Source of the DNA: Devosia elaeis
Lineage (GTDB): Bacteria > Pseudomonadota > Alphaproteobacteria > Rhizobiales > Devosiaceae
Direction: 5' to 3'
DNA length: 43,468 nucleotides
Assembly (NCBI RefSeq): GCF_001650025.1
Contig: NZ_LVVY01000106.1
Location: 1 to 43,468 of the forward strand
Shown: positions 17,808 through 27,563 of the stretch, piece by piece
Layout of the letters: every line of letters begins with the position of its first letter
How positions within the stretch are numbered: the first letter of the stretch is position 1
Made by a program: the position numbers and the translations under genes
Notes under the pieces: model-generated
What the model was told of the DNA's origin: nothing
Database searches by the model: none
What the model saw: only the letters and a program-made list of their open reading frames with translations

Positions 17808-17992
17808 GTCGAAGCTCGGATTTGCTAAGGAAAAGGCCGGAATCTCGGGCGGGAAAAGCGCATGGCAGCCCACCCTTGTCAAGCTGCGGGGCATAGCGGG
17901 ATTTCCGCCTTTACCGCAAGGGAAATCGACGGTGGAGCTAACGGGCGACACCTGCTAGGAAGAATAATGACTTTTTTAGGACGGTTCCCGGG

Positions 17993-19162
17993 ATGGACTT
18001 GATCGTTTCCACAGATGCGCTTGCCTCATTCTGCGAGCGCGCTGCACAATTCGAATTCGTTACGGTCGATACCGAATTTCTGCGCGAAACCACCTATTGG
18101 CCCCGGCTCTGCCTCATCCAGGTGGCGACGGACGACGAAGCGGTGCTGATCGATCCGCTGGCGCCCGATATCAGGCTCACGCCGTTCTTCGCCCTGCTCG
18201 CCAATCCCAGTGTCACCAAGGTCTTCCATGCCGCCCGGCAGGATATCGAAATCTTCGTGAAGCTGACCGGCGCGGTGCCACACAATATTTTCGATACGCA
18301 GGTCGCCGCCAGCGTCTGCGGCTTCGGCGACAGCGCCTCCTATGACAGCCTGGTGCGCGCCATCTGCAAGGTGGAGCTGGATAAATCGTCCCGCTTCACT
18401 GACTGGTCGGCCCGGCCGCTGTCGGAAAAGCAGCTGTCCTATGCCCTGGCCGATGTGACCTGGCTGCGTGACATCTACCGCGAATTGCGCCAGCAGGTGG
18501 AGGCCACGCGGCGCTGGGACTGGGTCGAGGACGAATTGGCCACCCTGCGCAGCATCGACACCTATGTGGTCAAGCCCGAGCAGGCCTGGGAACGGCTGAA
18601 GATGAAATTCAACCGACCCCGCGACCTGGCGGCGCTCAAGGTGCTGGCGCAATGGCGCGAGCGTCGGGCGCAAGAGACCGACCAGCCCCGCAGCCGCGTG
18701 CTCAAGGACGACGTGATCGCCGAGCTCGCCACCCAGCGCCCGCTGACCGCCGAAGCGTTCGAAAAGCTGCGGGCCGTGCCGCGCGGCTTCGGACGCAGCA
18801 GCGCCGCCGCCGAAATCATCGCCCTGCTGAAGGATGTCGAAGCGCTGCCCAAGGCCGCCCTGCCCGCCCTGCCGGAGCGCTATCGCGGCCCGTCGCCCAA
18901 GGGCGCGGTGGGCGATCTCGTCCGCGTGCTGCTCAAGGCCGTGGCCGAGCAGCACGGCGTCGCCGCCCGCATCATCGCCACCTCGGACGATATCGACGCA
19001 TTGGTGCTGGACGACGAGGCTGACGTGCCCGCGCTCAAGGGCTGGCGGCGCAAGCTGTTCGGCGAAAAGGCGCTGGCCATCAAACACGGCCGGATCGGCC
19101 TGGCGGCGACACGCAAAGGCGTGATCGAATTCCCGGTCAATCGGGCCGAGGCAGCCGAATAG
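17993..19162 (+). CDS. rnd: Ribonuclease D
   Basis: A 389-residue 3'-5' exoribonuclease of the DEDDy class, acting in tRNA 3'-end maturation and RNA turnover. Seen: exo I VDTEFL with D26 and E28, exo II with D84 in AARQDIEIF, exo III YALAD with Y150 and D154 (Y-X3-D), then an HRDC domain (about 210-290) and a second, weaker C-terminal helical domain. AGGACGG lies about 8 bases before the ATG. Divergent from aspS across a 185-base gap, which must hold both promoters. It converges on ppx, with a family B repeat between. Confidence 0.94.
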   Translation: MDLIVSTDALASFCERAAQFEFVTVDTEFLRETTYWPRLCLIQVATDDEAVLIDPLAPDIRLTPFFALLANPSVTKVFHAARQDIEIFVKLTGAVPHNIFDTQVAASVCGFGDSASYDSLVRAICKVELDKSSRFTDWSARPLSEKQLSYALADVTWLRDIYRELRQQVEATRRWDWVEDELATLRSIDTYVVKPEQAWERLKMKFNRPRDLAALKVLAQWRERRAQETDQPRSRVLKDDVIAELATQRPLTAEAFEKLRAVPRGFGRSSAAAEIIALLKDVEALPKAALPALPERYRGPSPKGAVGDLVRVLLKAVAEQHGVAARIIATSDDIDALVLDDEADVPALKGWRRKLFGEKALAIKHGRIGLAATRKGVIEFPVNRAEAAE

Positions 19163-19199
19163 GCTTTCTGGGCGCGCTTTACGTCGAGGCGGCACCAGT

Positions 19200-19306
19200 G
19201 GACCTCATCCTGAGGAAGCGCGTGGCGCCGTCTCGGAGGGCGTGGTCGTCGCACGCCAGCCCTAGCCTGCCCGACCTTGTGGTTCGACAGGCTCACCATG
19301 AGCTCT
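19200..19306. repeat. Family B palindromic element (diverged copy)
   Basis: A 107-base intergenic element between the convergent rnd and ppx genes. The left end GGACCTCATCCTGAGG and the right part TTCGACAGGCTCACCATGAG match the element at 26788-26880 in order and orientation, but the outer right end is degenerate (ATGAGCTCT in place of ATGAGGTCT). Short open frames across it, encoding VSLSNH-type peptides, are products of the repeat and not genes. Confidence 0.75.
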
Positions 19307-19341
19307 TCCGGAAACCTTATCCGCACCGAAACCGGTAGTCC

Positions 19342-20877
19342 TTATCCCACCACGATCCGCGACTCCGCATGGCCGGCGATGTCGGCGAATTGGCGCAGGC
19401 GGTTGCGCAGGTGATCGCCGTTGAGAAAGGCGAAATCGGCCGGCAGGTGCAGGATCAGCGTCTCGCCGTCGATGGAAAAGCGCGTGCGCGGCAGGATGCC
19501 GGGCATGGCCGCGGTCATCGGATAGGCGACGCGGAACAGTGCCCCGATCAGCCGTGCCCGGGCCGTCATATCCGGCGTACCCAGCGGCAGGAGGCTCTGC
19601 GCCGCCTTGCTCTTGAGCCCGTCATAGCGGATCGCCACGGTCTGGGCCAGGAAGGAGCGGCCGGGGTGATCGACGCCGGTCAGCGAACCATAGGCAACCG
19701 CATCGACGCTTTGCGGGCCGCGATAATCGGGATGCGAGCGCCAGCCGATATCGGCCAGCAGGCATACGACATGCCGCAGGCGCAGTTCCGAGGGCGTCTC
19801 CAATATCCCGGCAATGCCCAGATATTGCCCGGTGAATTCGATCAGGTCGTTGGCATGGGCCGGCGAGCGCGAGCGCAGGACCGACAATTCCTCCGCGCCC
19901 TGGATCAGCGGATCGATGGCGCGTTCGCGCTGGTCCAGCTTGCCGTAGAGATAGCCTTCGCGCACGCCCAGCGCCGAAAACACCACGCTGTCGAACTGCC
20001 CGGCGCGCAAGACTTCGGCCAGGACGGCGGCGCCGATGGGCACCAGATCGCGGCGCGAGGAGCTGACACTGCCCGAGCCGGGGTAATTCTTGATCGAATC
20101 GGCGGCGACGATCTCGTCGCAGAAAGCGATCATGTCGGCGGCCGGCACCACATAGTCCTGCACCATGTGCAGCGCGTAATCGGTGCGGGATTGATGCAGC
20201 TTGGCCAGCGAACGCCAGGTGCCGCCGATGGCGGCGAAACGCCCGCCGGCACAGGCGCTGCCGAGCAGGCTTTCGGCCAGGCGGGCACGGACGATTTCGG
20301 CTGCCTTCACGGGCGAGCCATCGGCATCGTCCTGCAGGCGGATGACGCCGAGTTCGAAGCTCTGACCGTTGGTGTCGGCGCCATTGGCGATGGCGGAAAG
20401 TTCCAGACTCCCCCCGCCCAGGTCGCCGACAATGCCGGCAAAGCCGGGTATGCCGGCCACGACGCCCAGGGCGGCGTAGTGCGCTTCTTCCTCGCCGCTC
20501 AGCACGCGCACCGGATTGTCCATCACCGCCTCGACCGCCGCGACGAATTCGGCGCGGTTGGCCGCTTCGCGCACGGCCGAGGTCGCCAGGACATGCACCT
20601 TGCCGACCCGCATCATCCGCGCCACCAGCGCGAAGCGCCGGATGGCGTCGATGGCCGTGGCCATGCTGGCGTCGGACAGGCGCCCGCTCCTGGCGATGCC
20701 CCGCCCCAGGGCGCAGGCGGACTTCTCGTTATAGAGCGGCGTCAGCGCGCGCGCATGACGCTCGTAGACGACCAGGCGCACCGAGTTGGAGCCGATATCC
20801 AGAACCGCCACCGGACGGGCGCCCTTGATGCGCCCCTGCGCGGTCGGATCGGCATCGACGCCCCAGAATTGAGTCAC
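19342..20877 (-). CDS. ppx: Ppx/GppA exopolyphosphatase
   Basis: A 511-residue ASKHA-fold phosphatase that removes terminal phosphates from polyphosphate or pppGpp. Seen: phosphate-1 motif VLDIGSNSVRLVVYE (about residue 25), the second phosphate motif VGDLGGGSLELS (about 148), the segment GTWRSLAKLH, and a C-terminal HD-like helical part ending at 19342. The frame stays open far upstream antisense to nothing recognisable, overlapping ppk, so an ATG start there is unlikely. I chose GTG at 20877, 2 bases after the ppk stop, because GAAGG lies 7 bases upstream; TTG at 20883 is a second choice. Tight coupling puts polyphosphate synthesis and breakdown under one transcript. Confidence 0.92.
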   Translation of the reverse strand: MTQFWGVDADPTAQGRIKGARPVAVLDIGSNSVRLVVYERHARALTPLYNEKSACALGRGIARSGRLSDASMATAIDAIRRFALVARMMRVGKVHVLATSAVREAANRAEFVAAVEAVMDNPVRVLSGEEEAHYAALGVVAGIPGFAGIVGDLGGGSLELSAIANGADTNGQSFELGVIRLQDDADGSPVKAAEIVRARLAESLLGSACAGGRFAAIGGTWRSLAKLHQSRTDYALHMVQDYVVPAADMIAFCDEIVAADSIKNYPGSGSVSSSRRDLVPIGAAVLAEVLRAGQFDSVVFSALGVREGYLYGKLDQRERAIDPLIQGAEELSVLRSRSPAHANDLIEFTGQYLGIAGILETPSELRLRHVVCLLADIGWRSHPDYRGPQSVDAVAYGSLTGVDHPGRSFLAQTVAIRYDGLKSKAAQSLLPLGTPDMTARARLIGALFRVAYPMTAAMPGILPRTRFSIDGETLILHLPADFAFLNGDHLRNRLRQFADIAGHAESRIVVG

Positions 20878-20879
20878 GT

Positions 20880-23048
20880 TCAACCTTCGTCGGTCTCCAC
20901 CATGCCGGCACTGCCGCGACCCGACAGCGAGGGATTGGTCATGAAATAATTGTGGGCGTTGAAGGGCTCCTCGCCCTCCGCCATGCGGATCCTGTGCGAG
21001 CTTCCGTCGGGCAGCACTTCCCAACTTTGCTGGTTGTCCTTGAGATAGGCAACCATGATCTGGTCGAGAATCTGCTTGTGCACGGTCTTGTTGAGGATCG
21101 GCACCATGACTTCGACGCGCCCGTCGAGATTGCGGCCCATGAGGTCGGCGGAGGAAATGTAGACCTTGGCGCGGGCCGAGGGCATGGATTCGCCATTGCC
21201 GAAACAATAGATGCGGCTGTGTTCGAGGAAGCGCCCCACGACTGATTTCACGCGGATATTGTCCGAGAAACCGGGAATGCCGGGCCGGAGGCAGCAGATG
21301 CCGCGCACGATCAGCTCCACCTTCACCCCGGCCTGGCTCGCATCGTAGAGTGCGTCGATGACCTGGGGGTCCACCAGCGCATTCATCTTGAGCAGGACAT
21401 GGGCCGGCTGGCCATTCTGGGCCAGTTCGATTTCCCGCGCGATATTGTCGAGCAAGGTCTGGCGCAGGTTGACCGGCGAGACGGCGAGCGTTTCCAGCTC
21501 GGTCGGCCGCGCATAGCCGGTGATGAAATTGAAGACGCGGGCCACGTCCCGGGTAATGGCCGGATCGATGGTGAAATAGCTCAGGTCGGTATAAATCTTG
21601 GCGGTGATGGGGTGATAATTGCCGGTGCCGATATGGCAATAGCTCACCAGCTTGCCCTTTTCGCGCCGCACCACCTGGCTCAGCTTGGCGTGGGTCTTGA
21701 GCTCGATGAAGCCGAACACGACCTGCGCGCCGGCCCGTTCGAGGTCGCGGGCCCAGCGGATATTGGCCTCTTCGTCGAACCGCGCCTTGAGCTCGACCAG
21801 GCAGGTCACCGACTTGCCGGCCTCGGCCGCCATGACCAGCGCCTTGACGATGGGGCTGTCCGAGGAGGTCCGATAGAGCGTCTGCTTGATGGCGACCACG
21901 TCCGGATCGCGGGCCGCCTGCATCAGGAATTGCGCCACCACGTCGAAACTCTCGAAGGGGTGGTGGACGAGAATATCCTTGGCGCGGATGGCGGCGAAGC
22001 TGTCGCCGTTATAATCGCGGATGCGCTCGGGGAAGCGCGCAAGATAGGGCGTGAACTTGAGATCGGGGCGGTCGATGTCGCAAATCTTGCGGGCATCGGC
22101 GAGGCCAAGGAAGCCCTGGACCTCGAAGACATCGGCTTCCTTGACGCCCAATTGTTCGCCGATCTGGCGCTTGAGGGCGCGCGGCATGGAGCGCTCGATT
22201 TCCAGCCGGATCACCTGGCCGCGCCGGCGCTGGCGCAGGGCGGATTCGAATTCCACCACCAGGTCCGCCGCCTCGTCATCGATTTCGATTTCGCTGTCGC
22301 GGATGATGCGGAAGGCGCCCGAGCCGACCACTTCGTGGCCAGGAAACATCTTGTGGAAGAAGAGTTTGACCAAGGTATCGATGGTCACAACCTCGCTGCG
22401 CCCATCGGCGGCCAGCCCGGAAGGCAGGTTGATGAAGCGATCCAGATTGCCGGGAATGCGCACCAGGGCGGTCAGGTTCTGGTCGCTATTGGGGCGCTTC
22501 AGTTCGAAGGCCAGTGCCAGGCCCAGATTGGGAATGAACGGGAAAGGATGCGCCGGATCGACCGCGATGGGGGTAAGGACCGGGAAGATTTCCTCGCGGA
22601 ACAGCTTTTGCAGGTAATTGACCTGTTCGGTGGTCAGGTCATCGGCCTCGTGGATCACCACGTTCTGCGCGAACAATTCCTCGCGCAATTCCTTCCAGTG
22701 ATCCTGCTGCTCCAATTGCAGGTGCTGGGCGAGCGTGGCGATCTCTTCCAATTGCTCGCTCGGGGTCAGCCCGTCGGCGCTCTGCTTGGACATGCCGGCG
22801 CGGATCTGACCCTTCAGGCCGGCGACGCGGACCATGTAGAATTCATCGAGATTATTGGCCGAAATCGACACGAAGCGCAGCCGCTCCAGCAGCGGGTGCG
22901 AAACATTGCCGGCTTCCTCGAGCACGCGCATGTTGAATTGCAGCCAGCTCACCTCGCGGTTGACGAAGCGTGCCGGGCTTTTGCGCAGGGCTTCCGCATC
23001 GGGACCGGCCGAACCGGATTCGGCGATTTCGCTCATCTCATTCATCAC
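20880..23048 (-). CDS. ppk: Polyphosphate kinase 1
   Basis: A 722-residue PPK1 that polymerises the gamma-phosphate of ATP into polyphosphate. Seen: N-terminal helical domain with [18 protein letters not shown] and [16 protein letters not shown], the [15 protein letters not shown] block, and the C-terminal phospholipase-D-like domains with the autophosphorylated histidine in HIGTGNYHP and the late block [33 protein letters not shown]. Full length and intact. It overlaps the 3' end of hdaA by 11 bases; a start 4 codons later (ATG at 23036) would nearly remove the overlap and is equally possible. Confidence 0.96.
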   Translation of the reverse strand: MMNEMSEIAESGSAGPDAEALRKSPARFVNREVSWLQFNMRVLEEAGNVSHPLLERLRFVSISANNLDEFYMVRVAGLKGQIRAGMSKQSADGLTPSEQLEEIATLAQHLQLEQQDHWKELREELFAQNVVIHEADDLTTEQVNYLQKLFREEIFPVLTPIAVDPAHPFPFIPNLGLALAFELKRPNSDQNLTALVRIPGNLDRFINLPSGLAADGRSEVVTIDTLVKLFFHKMFPGHEVVGSGAFRIIRDSEIEIDDEAADLVVEFESALRQRRRGQVIRLEIERSMPRALKRQIGEQLGVKEADVFEVQGFLGLADARKICDIDRPDLKFTPYLARFPERIRDYNGDSFAAIRAKDILVHHPFESFDVVAQFLMQAARDPDVVAIKQTLYRTSSDSPIVKALVMAAEAGKSVTCLVELKARFDEEANIRWARDLERAGAQVVFGFIELKTHAKLSQVVRREKGKLVSYCHIGTGNYHPITAKIYTDLSYFTIDPAITRDVARVFNFITGYARPTELETLAVSPVNLRQTLLDNIAREIELAQNGQPAHVLLKMNALVDPQVIDALYDASQAGVKVELIVRGICCLRPGIPGFSDNIRVKSVVGRFLEHSRIYCFGNGESMPSARAKVYISSADLMGRNLDGRVEVMVPILNKTVHKQILDQIMVAYLKDNQQSWEVLPDGSSHRIRMAEGEEPFNAHNYFMTNPSLSGRGSAGMVETDEG

Positions 23049-23769
23049 TATCGGCGTCCCAGTGCTGTTCCCGCGTGGCGTCGCGCATATCCTGCCGATG
23101 CGCCAATGCCTCCGCGGCCAAATTGCGGGTGATGGCCGTCCCCTTTGCCAGGGCCAGCCGGTCCATCAGATCGACAAGGGCGGCGGCCTCCTCCGGGCTG
23201 CGCTCCATGCGCGGCACGATATAGCCAATCACCCTGGGGTCGACCCTGATTTGCCGATCCCCGAACAATTTCACGAACATCTGTGACAGTTCGATGTCGT
23301 CACTGACCTCCAGGCGAAAAACCGGGGCCCGCCGCGCTCGCGAGCGCGCATCGTCGGTTCTGAGCGGCCAGGACGGCACCTCCTCGCGTGCGGTCATCAA
23401 CAGGCCACGCTCGCCGCGCATGGCCTGGTTGAGCAGGTGGAACAGGGCATGCTCGTCATAGCCATTGCGGTCCACGTCCTCAATCACCAGCGGCTCGGTG
23501 CCGCCCGCCGCGGCGATCTGCGCGATCGTGCCGGGGGTGGCGAGACGCGCCTGGCTGCGCTCGACGAATATCCGGGCCAGATGCGACTTGCCCGAAGCGG
23601 CCGGTCCGATCAGCAGCGTCATGCCATCGGGCCAATGCGGCCAGGCGGTGATGCGGGCATGGGCCAAGGCATTGCCCTCCCCGACCAGGAAATCGTCCTC
23701 GGCGAGCGAGGGCTCGTGCCCCAGATCGAGCGGCAATTGCCGTATTCCGTTTTCAGGCAGCGGCGTCAT
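23038..23769 (-). CDS. hdaA: HdaA, DnaA-like AAA+ ATPase of replication control
   Basis: A 243-residue short DnaA-family ATPase without the DNA-binding domain IV. Seen: an N-terminal clamp-binding motif QLPLDL (residues 11-16), Walker A GPAASGKS (55-62), Walker B LVIEDVD (94-100) and the sensor-like TAREEVPSW. Hda proteins bind the DNA-loaded sliding clamp through this N-terminal motif and trigger ATP hydrolysis by DnaA after initiation; Caulobacter HdaA has this role in alphaproteobacteria. The start at 23769 puts the clamp motif close to the N-terminus; an in-frame ATG six codons earlier is possible. The gene begins inside the last codons of the permease gene (17-base overlap) and overlaps ppk by 11 bases. 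Confidence 0.9.
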   Translation of the reverse strand: MTPLPENGIRQLPLDLGHEPSLAEDDFLVGEGNALAHARITAWPHWPDGMTLLIGPAASGKSHLARIFVERSQARLATPGTIAQIAAAGGTEPLVIEDVDRNGYDEHALFHLLNQAMRGERGLLMTAREEVPSWPLRTDDARSRARRAPVFRLEVSDDIELSQMFVKLFGDRQIRVDPRVIGYIVPRMERSPEEAAALVDLMDRLALAKGTAITRNLAAEALAHRQDMRDATREQHWDADSDE

Positions 23770-24844
23770 CGCTGGACTTGCCGTCATCGGAACCGAGATA
23801 GAGTGAGCTCTCCTTGTATTTGCGCACGCCATAGCGCACCAGCACCGAGGCGATGGCCGCCATGGGCACGGCCAGCAAGAGGCCGACAAAACCGAAAACG
23901 GCGCCCAGGGCCAGCAAGGCGAACATCATCCAGACCGGATTGATGTTGATCGAGGAGCCCACCAGCTTGGGATAGAGCACATTGCCCTCGATGAATTGCC
24001 AGAACAGGAAAATGCTGGCCACGCCCGCCACCATCCACCAATTGGGCGCGAATTGCACGATGGCGATGCCCACCGACAGCCCCAGCCCGAGCGTGAAGCC
24101 GGCGAACGGAATGAAGCTCATCAGACCCGCGATCAGTCCGACGGCGAGGCCATAATTGAGCCCGATCAGGCTCAGCGCCGTCGCATAATAGGCGGCATCG
24201 ATCAGCAGCACGCCGCCCTGCCCCCGGATCACGCCGGCCATGGAGCGATCGATATCGCGCAATATGCCCTTGATCTCGGCCTTGTGCGTCTGCGGCAGCA
24301 GGCCGTCGATGCCGCGCACCATGCCTTCCCAATCGAGCAGCAGATAGAAGGCGACCACCGGCGAAAGGATGGTGAAGCCGACCACGGCCGCGCCGGTAAG
24401 GCCGATATTGACCAGTTCGGCCGGCAGCGTGGCGATGAAGCCCAGGGCATTGCGGGTCAGGTCGTTGATGCTGACCTGTACCTGCGCGGCGCGCTCGGGG
24501 CCGAGCCATTCGTTGAGCTCGGGCGAATAGCGGGTGGCCAATTGCTGCAGATCGCTGAAATAGGCCGGCAGGCGCTGGATCAGCCCGATGATCTGCTGGC
24601 CGATCAGCGGCACGAAGATGGAGAACAGGGTGACCACGATGGCCATCATGCACAGCAGAACCACCACGGTGGCCCAGACGCGGTTGAAGCGCCATTTCTG
24701 CAATTGGTTGACCAGGGGGTTGAGCAGGTAGGCCAGGGCCGCGCCGACCACGAAGGGCAGCAGGATGCCGCGGAACACCCACAGGACCAGGATCAGCGCC
24801 AATAACAGGCCGATCCAGATGAGCACTTGATTTCTGAGCATCAT
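23753..24844 (-). CDS. AI-2E/PerM-family membrane transporter
   Basis: About 363 residues with seven to eight predicted membrane segments: two at the N-terminus ([36 protein letters not shown]), one at [19 protein letters not shown], a long amphipathic stretch, then several in the C-terminal half, including [20 protein letters not shown] and the conserved [22 protein letters not shown]. That last block is a hallmark of the family. Members include E. coli TqsA (autoinducer-2 export) and Na+/H+ antiporters, so the substrate is open. The frame extends 37 codons upstream without family similarity; ATG at 24844 opens the first membrane segment. It is the first gene of the permease-hdaA-ppk-ppx operon, divergent from purM. 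Confidence 0.88.
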   Translation of the reverse strand: MMLRNQVLIWIGLLLALILVLWVFRGILLPFVVGAALAYLLNPLVNQLQKWRFNRVWATVVVLLCMMAIVVTLFSIFVPLIGQQIIGLIQRLPAYFSDLQQLATRYSPELNEWLGPERAAQVQVSINDLTRNALGFIATLPAELVNIGLTGAAVVGFTILSPVVAFYLLLDWEGMVRGIDGLLPQTHKAEIKGILRDIDRSMAGVIRGQGGVLLIDAAYYATALSLIGLNYGLAVGLIAGLMSFIPFAGFTLGLGLSVGIAIVQFAPNWWMVAGVASIFLFWQFIEGNVLYPKLVGSSININPVWMMFALLALGAVFGFVGLLLAVPMAAIASVLVRYGVRKYKESSLYLGSDDGKSSDDAAA

Positions 24845-24979
24845 GGTGCCGGGCGGCCCTTGCGTCTGAGTAACCGAAAAGCTATCAGGCCGTCTAACGG
24901 CCAGCACCGAAAAATTCAACCAACCCGGATCGCGCGCATCCTGTTGCGCCCGCAATCCCCAGCATTGGCATTGAGGCTC

Positions 24980-26056
24980 ATGTCCGACGCGCGAAACCTG
25001 CCATCAAACGGACTTTCGTACAAGCAGGCAGGCGTCGACATCGACGCGGGCAATGCCCTGGTGGAGGCGATCAAGCCCGCCGTCCGCTCGACACGGCGCC
25101 CCGGCGCCGACGGCGAGATCGGCGGCTTCGGCGGCCTCTTCGATCTCAAGGCCGCCGGCTTCAAGGATCCGGTGCTCGTCGCGGCCAATGACGGGGTCGG
25201 CACCAAGCTCAAGATCGCCATCGATACCGGCAAGCATGACACGATCGGCCAGGACCTGGTGGCCATGTGCGTCAACGACCTCGTGGTCCAGGGCGCCGAA
25301 CCGCTGTTCTTCCTCGATTATTTCGCCACCGGTAAGCTGGACGTTACCCAGGGCACGGCCATTGTCGAGGGCATCGCCCATGGCTGCCGGCTGGCGGGCT
25401 GCGCGCTGATCGGCGGGGAAACCGCTGAAATGCCGGGCATGTATCAGGGCAATGATTACGACCTGGCCGGCTTCGCCGTCGGTGCGGCCGAGCGTGGCGC
25501 CCTCCTGCCCCGCCCCGATATCGGCGCCGGCGACGTGCTGGTGGCCATCGCCTCCTCGGGCGTGCATTCCAACGGCTATTCGCTGGTGCGCAAGATCGTC
25601 GATCTCTCCGGCCTCGCCTGGAACGCCCCTGCCCCCTTCGCCACCGGCCGGACATTGGCCGACGCCCTGCTCGAGCCGACCCGCATCTATGTCAAATCGC
25701 TGCTGACCGCCCTGCGTACCGGCCTCGACATCAAGGCTCTCGCGCACATTACCGGCGGCGGCTTCATCGACAATATTCCCCGCGTCCTGCCCGATCACCT
25801 CGCCGCCGATATCGATCTCGGGGCCATCACGGTGCCGGGTGTGTTCGGTTGGCTGGCCAAGACCGGCGGCATGAACGAGCGCGAAATGCTGCGCACCTTC
25901 AATTGCGGCGTCGGCATGCTGGTGGCCGTGGCGCCGGCGGATGCGGACAAGCTGGTGGACAGCCTCGCCGCTTCAGGCGAAACCGCTGCCATTGTCGGCC
26001 GGCTCACCGAGCGGTCCGGCGAGCCTGTCACCTTCCGGGGCAAGCTGGCGCTGTGA
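24980..26056 (+). CDS. purM: Phosphoribosylformylglycinamidine cyclo-ligase (AIR synthetase)
   Basis: A 358-residue enzyme that closes the imidazole ring in de novo purine synthesis (FGAM to AIR, ATP-dependent). Seen: the opening [31 protein letters not shown], the ATP/metal motif [32 protein letters not shown], and [11 protein letters not shown]. These are the family blocks in order. The frame is open 51 codons further upstream, but the ATG at 24980 gives the standard N-terminus and has TGAGG 5 bases before it. It overlaps purN by 4 bases (GTGA). Confidence 0.97.
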   Translation: MSDARNLPSNGLSYKQAGVDIDAGNALVEAIKPAVRSTRRPGADGEIGGFGGLFDLKAAGFKDPVLVAANDGVGTKLKIAIDTGKHDTIGQDLVAMCVNDLVVQGAEPLFFLDYFATGKLDVTQGTAIVEGIAHGCRLAGCALIGGETAEMPGMYQGNDYDLAGFAVGAAERGALLPRPDIGAGDVLVAIASSGVHSNGYSLVRKIVDLSGLAWNAPAPFATGRTLADALLEPTRIYVKSLLTALRTGLDIKALAHITGGGFIDNIPRVLPDHLAADIDLGAITVPGVFGWLAKTGGMNEREMLRTFNCGVGMLVAVAPADADKLVDSLAASGETAAIVGRLTERSGEPVTFRGKLAL

Positions 26057-26643
26057 CCCGCAAGAAGGTCGCCATCCTGATTTCCGGGCGCGGCTCCAAC
26101 ATGGCCACGCTGATCGATGCCGCCAAGGCGCCGGATTATCCCGCCGAAATCGTGGGCGTGCTCTCCAACAGGGCCGCCGCGCCGGGCCTGGCGGTCGCCG
26201 CCGCCCATGGCATCGCCACGGCCTCGCTGGCGCAGAGCAAGTTCCCCAGCCGGGACATGTTCGAAGACACCATGACCCAGGTGCTCGAAAGCTGGGAGAC
26301 CGACCTGATCTGCCTCGCCGGCTTCATGCGCATCCTGGGCGAGGACTTCGTCCATCGCTGGCAGGGTCGGATGATCAACATCCATCCCTCCCTGCTGCCG
26401 GCCTATAGAGGCCTCGACACCCACGAGCGCGCCCTGGCCGACCGTGCCACCGAACATGGTTGCACCGTGCATTTCGTCACGCCCGGCCTCGACGAAGGCC
26501 CCGCCATCCTCCAGGCCCGCGTGCCCGTCCTGCCCGGCGACACGCCGGACACGCTCGCTGCCCGCGTCCTTGTCGAGGAACACCGCATCTACCCCGAGGC
26601 GCTGCGCATGCTGGCGAGGGGGGAAGTGGGATTAGGGCTGTAG
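26053..26643 (+). CDS. purN: Phosphoribosylglycinamide formyltransferase
   Basis: A 196-residue folate-dependent GAR transformylase. Seen: [13 protein letters not shown] near the start (substrate phosphate loop), the catalytic [20 protein letters not shown] stretch with Asn and His, and [12 protein letters not shown] with the catalytic Asp. The start is GTG at 26053, within the purM stop (GTGA overlap); no ATG fits the family N-terminus. Odd: the last seven codons and the stop (…EVGLGL) lie inside a perfect 22-bp inverted repeat (26618-26663), so the C-terminus may have been rewritten by a repeat insertion. The catalytic core is complete. Confidence 0.96.
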   Translation: MTRKKVAILISGRGSNMATLIDAAKAPDYPAEIVGVLSNRAAAPGLAVAAAHGIATASLAQSKFPSRDMFEDTMTQVLESWETDLICLAGFMRILGEDFVHRWQGRMINIHPSLLPAYRGLDTHERALADRATEHGCTVHFVTPGLDEGPAILQARVPVLPGDTPDTLAARVLVEEHRIYPEALRMLARGEVGLGL

Positions 26644-26663
26644 CCCTAATCCCACTTCCCCCC
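26618..26663. repeat. Perfect 22-bp inverted repeat spanning the purN stop
   Basis: The left arm (26618-26639, GGGGGGAAGTGGG then ATTAGGGCT) and the right arm (26642-26663) are exact complements with only GT between them. The T of the stop codon TAG is in the two-base centre. Transcribed in either direction it forms a very stable hairpin, but no T-run follows on either side, so a classical intrinsic terminator is not certain. It starts a chain of further palindromes toward 26880. Confidence 0.9.
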
Positions 26664-26669
26664 TCTTCC

Positions 26670-26748
26670 GTCACCACCCGACTTGTTCGGGTGGTCCATG
26701 CGCTATCGCGGCGGCCAGTGGATTGCCCGGACAAGCCGGGCAATGACG
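26670..26748. repeat. REP-like palindromic repeat, family A (copy 3)
   Basis: Two perfect 9-bp hairpins with 5-base loops: ACCACCCGA (26673-26681) / TCGGGTGGT (26687-26695), and ATTGCCCGG (26722-26730) / CCGGGCAAT (26736-26744). Loops are CTTGT and ACAAG, which are complements of each other, so the two halves are opposite-facing versions of one unit (BIME-like). The second half closely matches the first half of the copy at 4680. Confidence 0.85.
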
Positions 26749-26787
26749 CCGGATGGGATGCTTCCGTGACACCTCGGAATCGCCAGT

Positions 26788-26880
26788 AGACCTCATCCTG
26801 AGCTCGTCGAAGGGCGAGGTCGTGGCAACCAGCTTTCGGCGTGCCCGTCCTCGTGGTTCGGCAGGCTCACCATGAGGTCT
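26788..26880. repeat. Family B palindromic element with 9-bp perfect terminal inverted repeats
   Basis: A 93-base element with AGACCTCAT at 26788-26796 and ATGAGGTCT at 26872-26880. Inner landmarks are CTCGTCGAAGGGCGAGGTCGTGG and GTTCGGCAGGCTCACC. It is the reverse-orientation counterpart of 37491-37578. Located between the convergent purN and nucleotidyltransferase genes. MITE-like in shape, but with no visible target-site duplication. Confidence 0.8.
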
Positions 26881-26898
26881 TCGGGAGAGCGTCTTAGG

Positions 26899-27507
26899 CT
26901 ATCCCGGCCATTCCTCCACCACCAGTTCCGGCCATATCGCCTTGGCGCGCGCCGCCTTGCGTTCATGAGTGGTCCTGTTGTCCAGAACCGGGTTCGGCGT
27001 CAGCCGGAACGAAAACAGGTCGTCCAGCCCGAAAGGCGCGTGGATGGCGATCTGCCCGTCTTGCAAGCGCGCCGCTACCGCATGCGTCTTGGTCGCGAAA
27101 TAGATCAGCATTTCGGCGCTGCTTCTGAGTTGGGGATAGGCCAGCCCGAACTTCTCCGGAAACCAGAGATGAACGCGCGCCTGATTGCGCACTTCGACGG
27201 GAATCGGACTATTGGCGAAATAGGATCGGGCGCGGCGAATGACGCGGTCCTCGGCCTCATAGCTGCAATCGTTGGGATCGAAATAGACGATATCGGCATC
27301 CTTGATGCCCAGATGGCGCGAACGCCCGGTCAGCACGTTCCAAACCATGTTGTAGATTGCGCCGGAGCCCAGCAGCGGGTAGGGCAGATCGAGCGCCACC
27401 ATGCCTTCAAGAAAAGCCATCAACACCGGGTCGTCGGCGATCAGGCCAGCCAGGACCTCATATTGGGTGCCGAAATCCGCGCCCGAGTATTTGAGATGAT
27501 CGATCAT
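26899..27507 (-). CDS. Nucleotidyltransferase-fold family protein
   Basis: About 202 residues. Seen: LLGSGAIYNMVWNVLTG (family GSGA/GGxxRN-like block) followed by GIKDADIVYFDPND, the Asp-rich metal motif of nucleotidyltransferase-like proteins (D-x-D plus downstream acidic residues), then FPEKFGLAYPQLRSSAEMLIYFATKTHAVAARL and PFGLDDLFSFRLTPNP. This matches the uncharacterised bacterial family resembling PF06042, which probably transfers a nucleotidyl group to an unknown target. The start is uncertain: ATG at 27507 has no Shine-Dalgarno match, while GTG at 27564, in the same frame, has AGGGGG 5 bases before it and would add 19 residues. Divergent from the DMT transporter. Confidence 0.8.
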   Translation of the reverse strand: MIDHLKYSGADFGTQYEVLAGLIADDPVLMAFLEGMVALDLPYPLLGSGAIYNMVWNVLTGRSRHLGIKDADIVYFDPNDCSYEAEDRVIRRARSYFANSPIPVEVRNQARVHLWFPEKFGLAYPQLRSSAEMLIYFATKTHAVAARLQDGQIAIHAPFGLDDLFSFRLTPNPVLDNRTTHERKAARAKAIWPELVVEEWPG

Positions 27508-27563
27508 GGAGGGTCGACGCTTCCTCTCGCGCTGGCAATCAAGCACATGATCGAAGCAAAACA

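Noticed and set aside
15981..17828. 615-codon open frame antisense to aspS
   Set aside because: Covers the complete AspRS in reverse; no domain recognisable, typical GC-rich shadow.
18880..19326. 148-codon minus-strand frame across the rnd end
   Set aside because: It is the family B repeat read as protein joined to antisense rnd; no ribosome site.
19342..21639. Ppx as a 765-residue protein with a long N-terminal extension
   Set aside because: The extra 254 residues lie out of frame within ppk and show no similarity; the ASKHA fold starts right after the GTG at 20877.
21399..23132. 577-codon open frame antisense to ppk
   Set aside because: Low-information composition (many Gly, Asp, His) and exact overlap with PPK1 motifs on the other strand.
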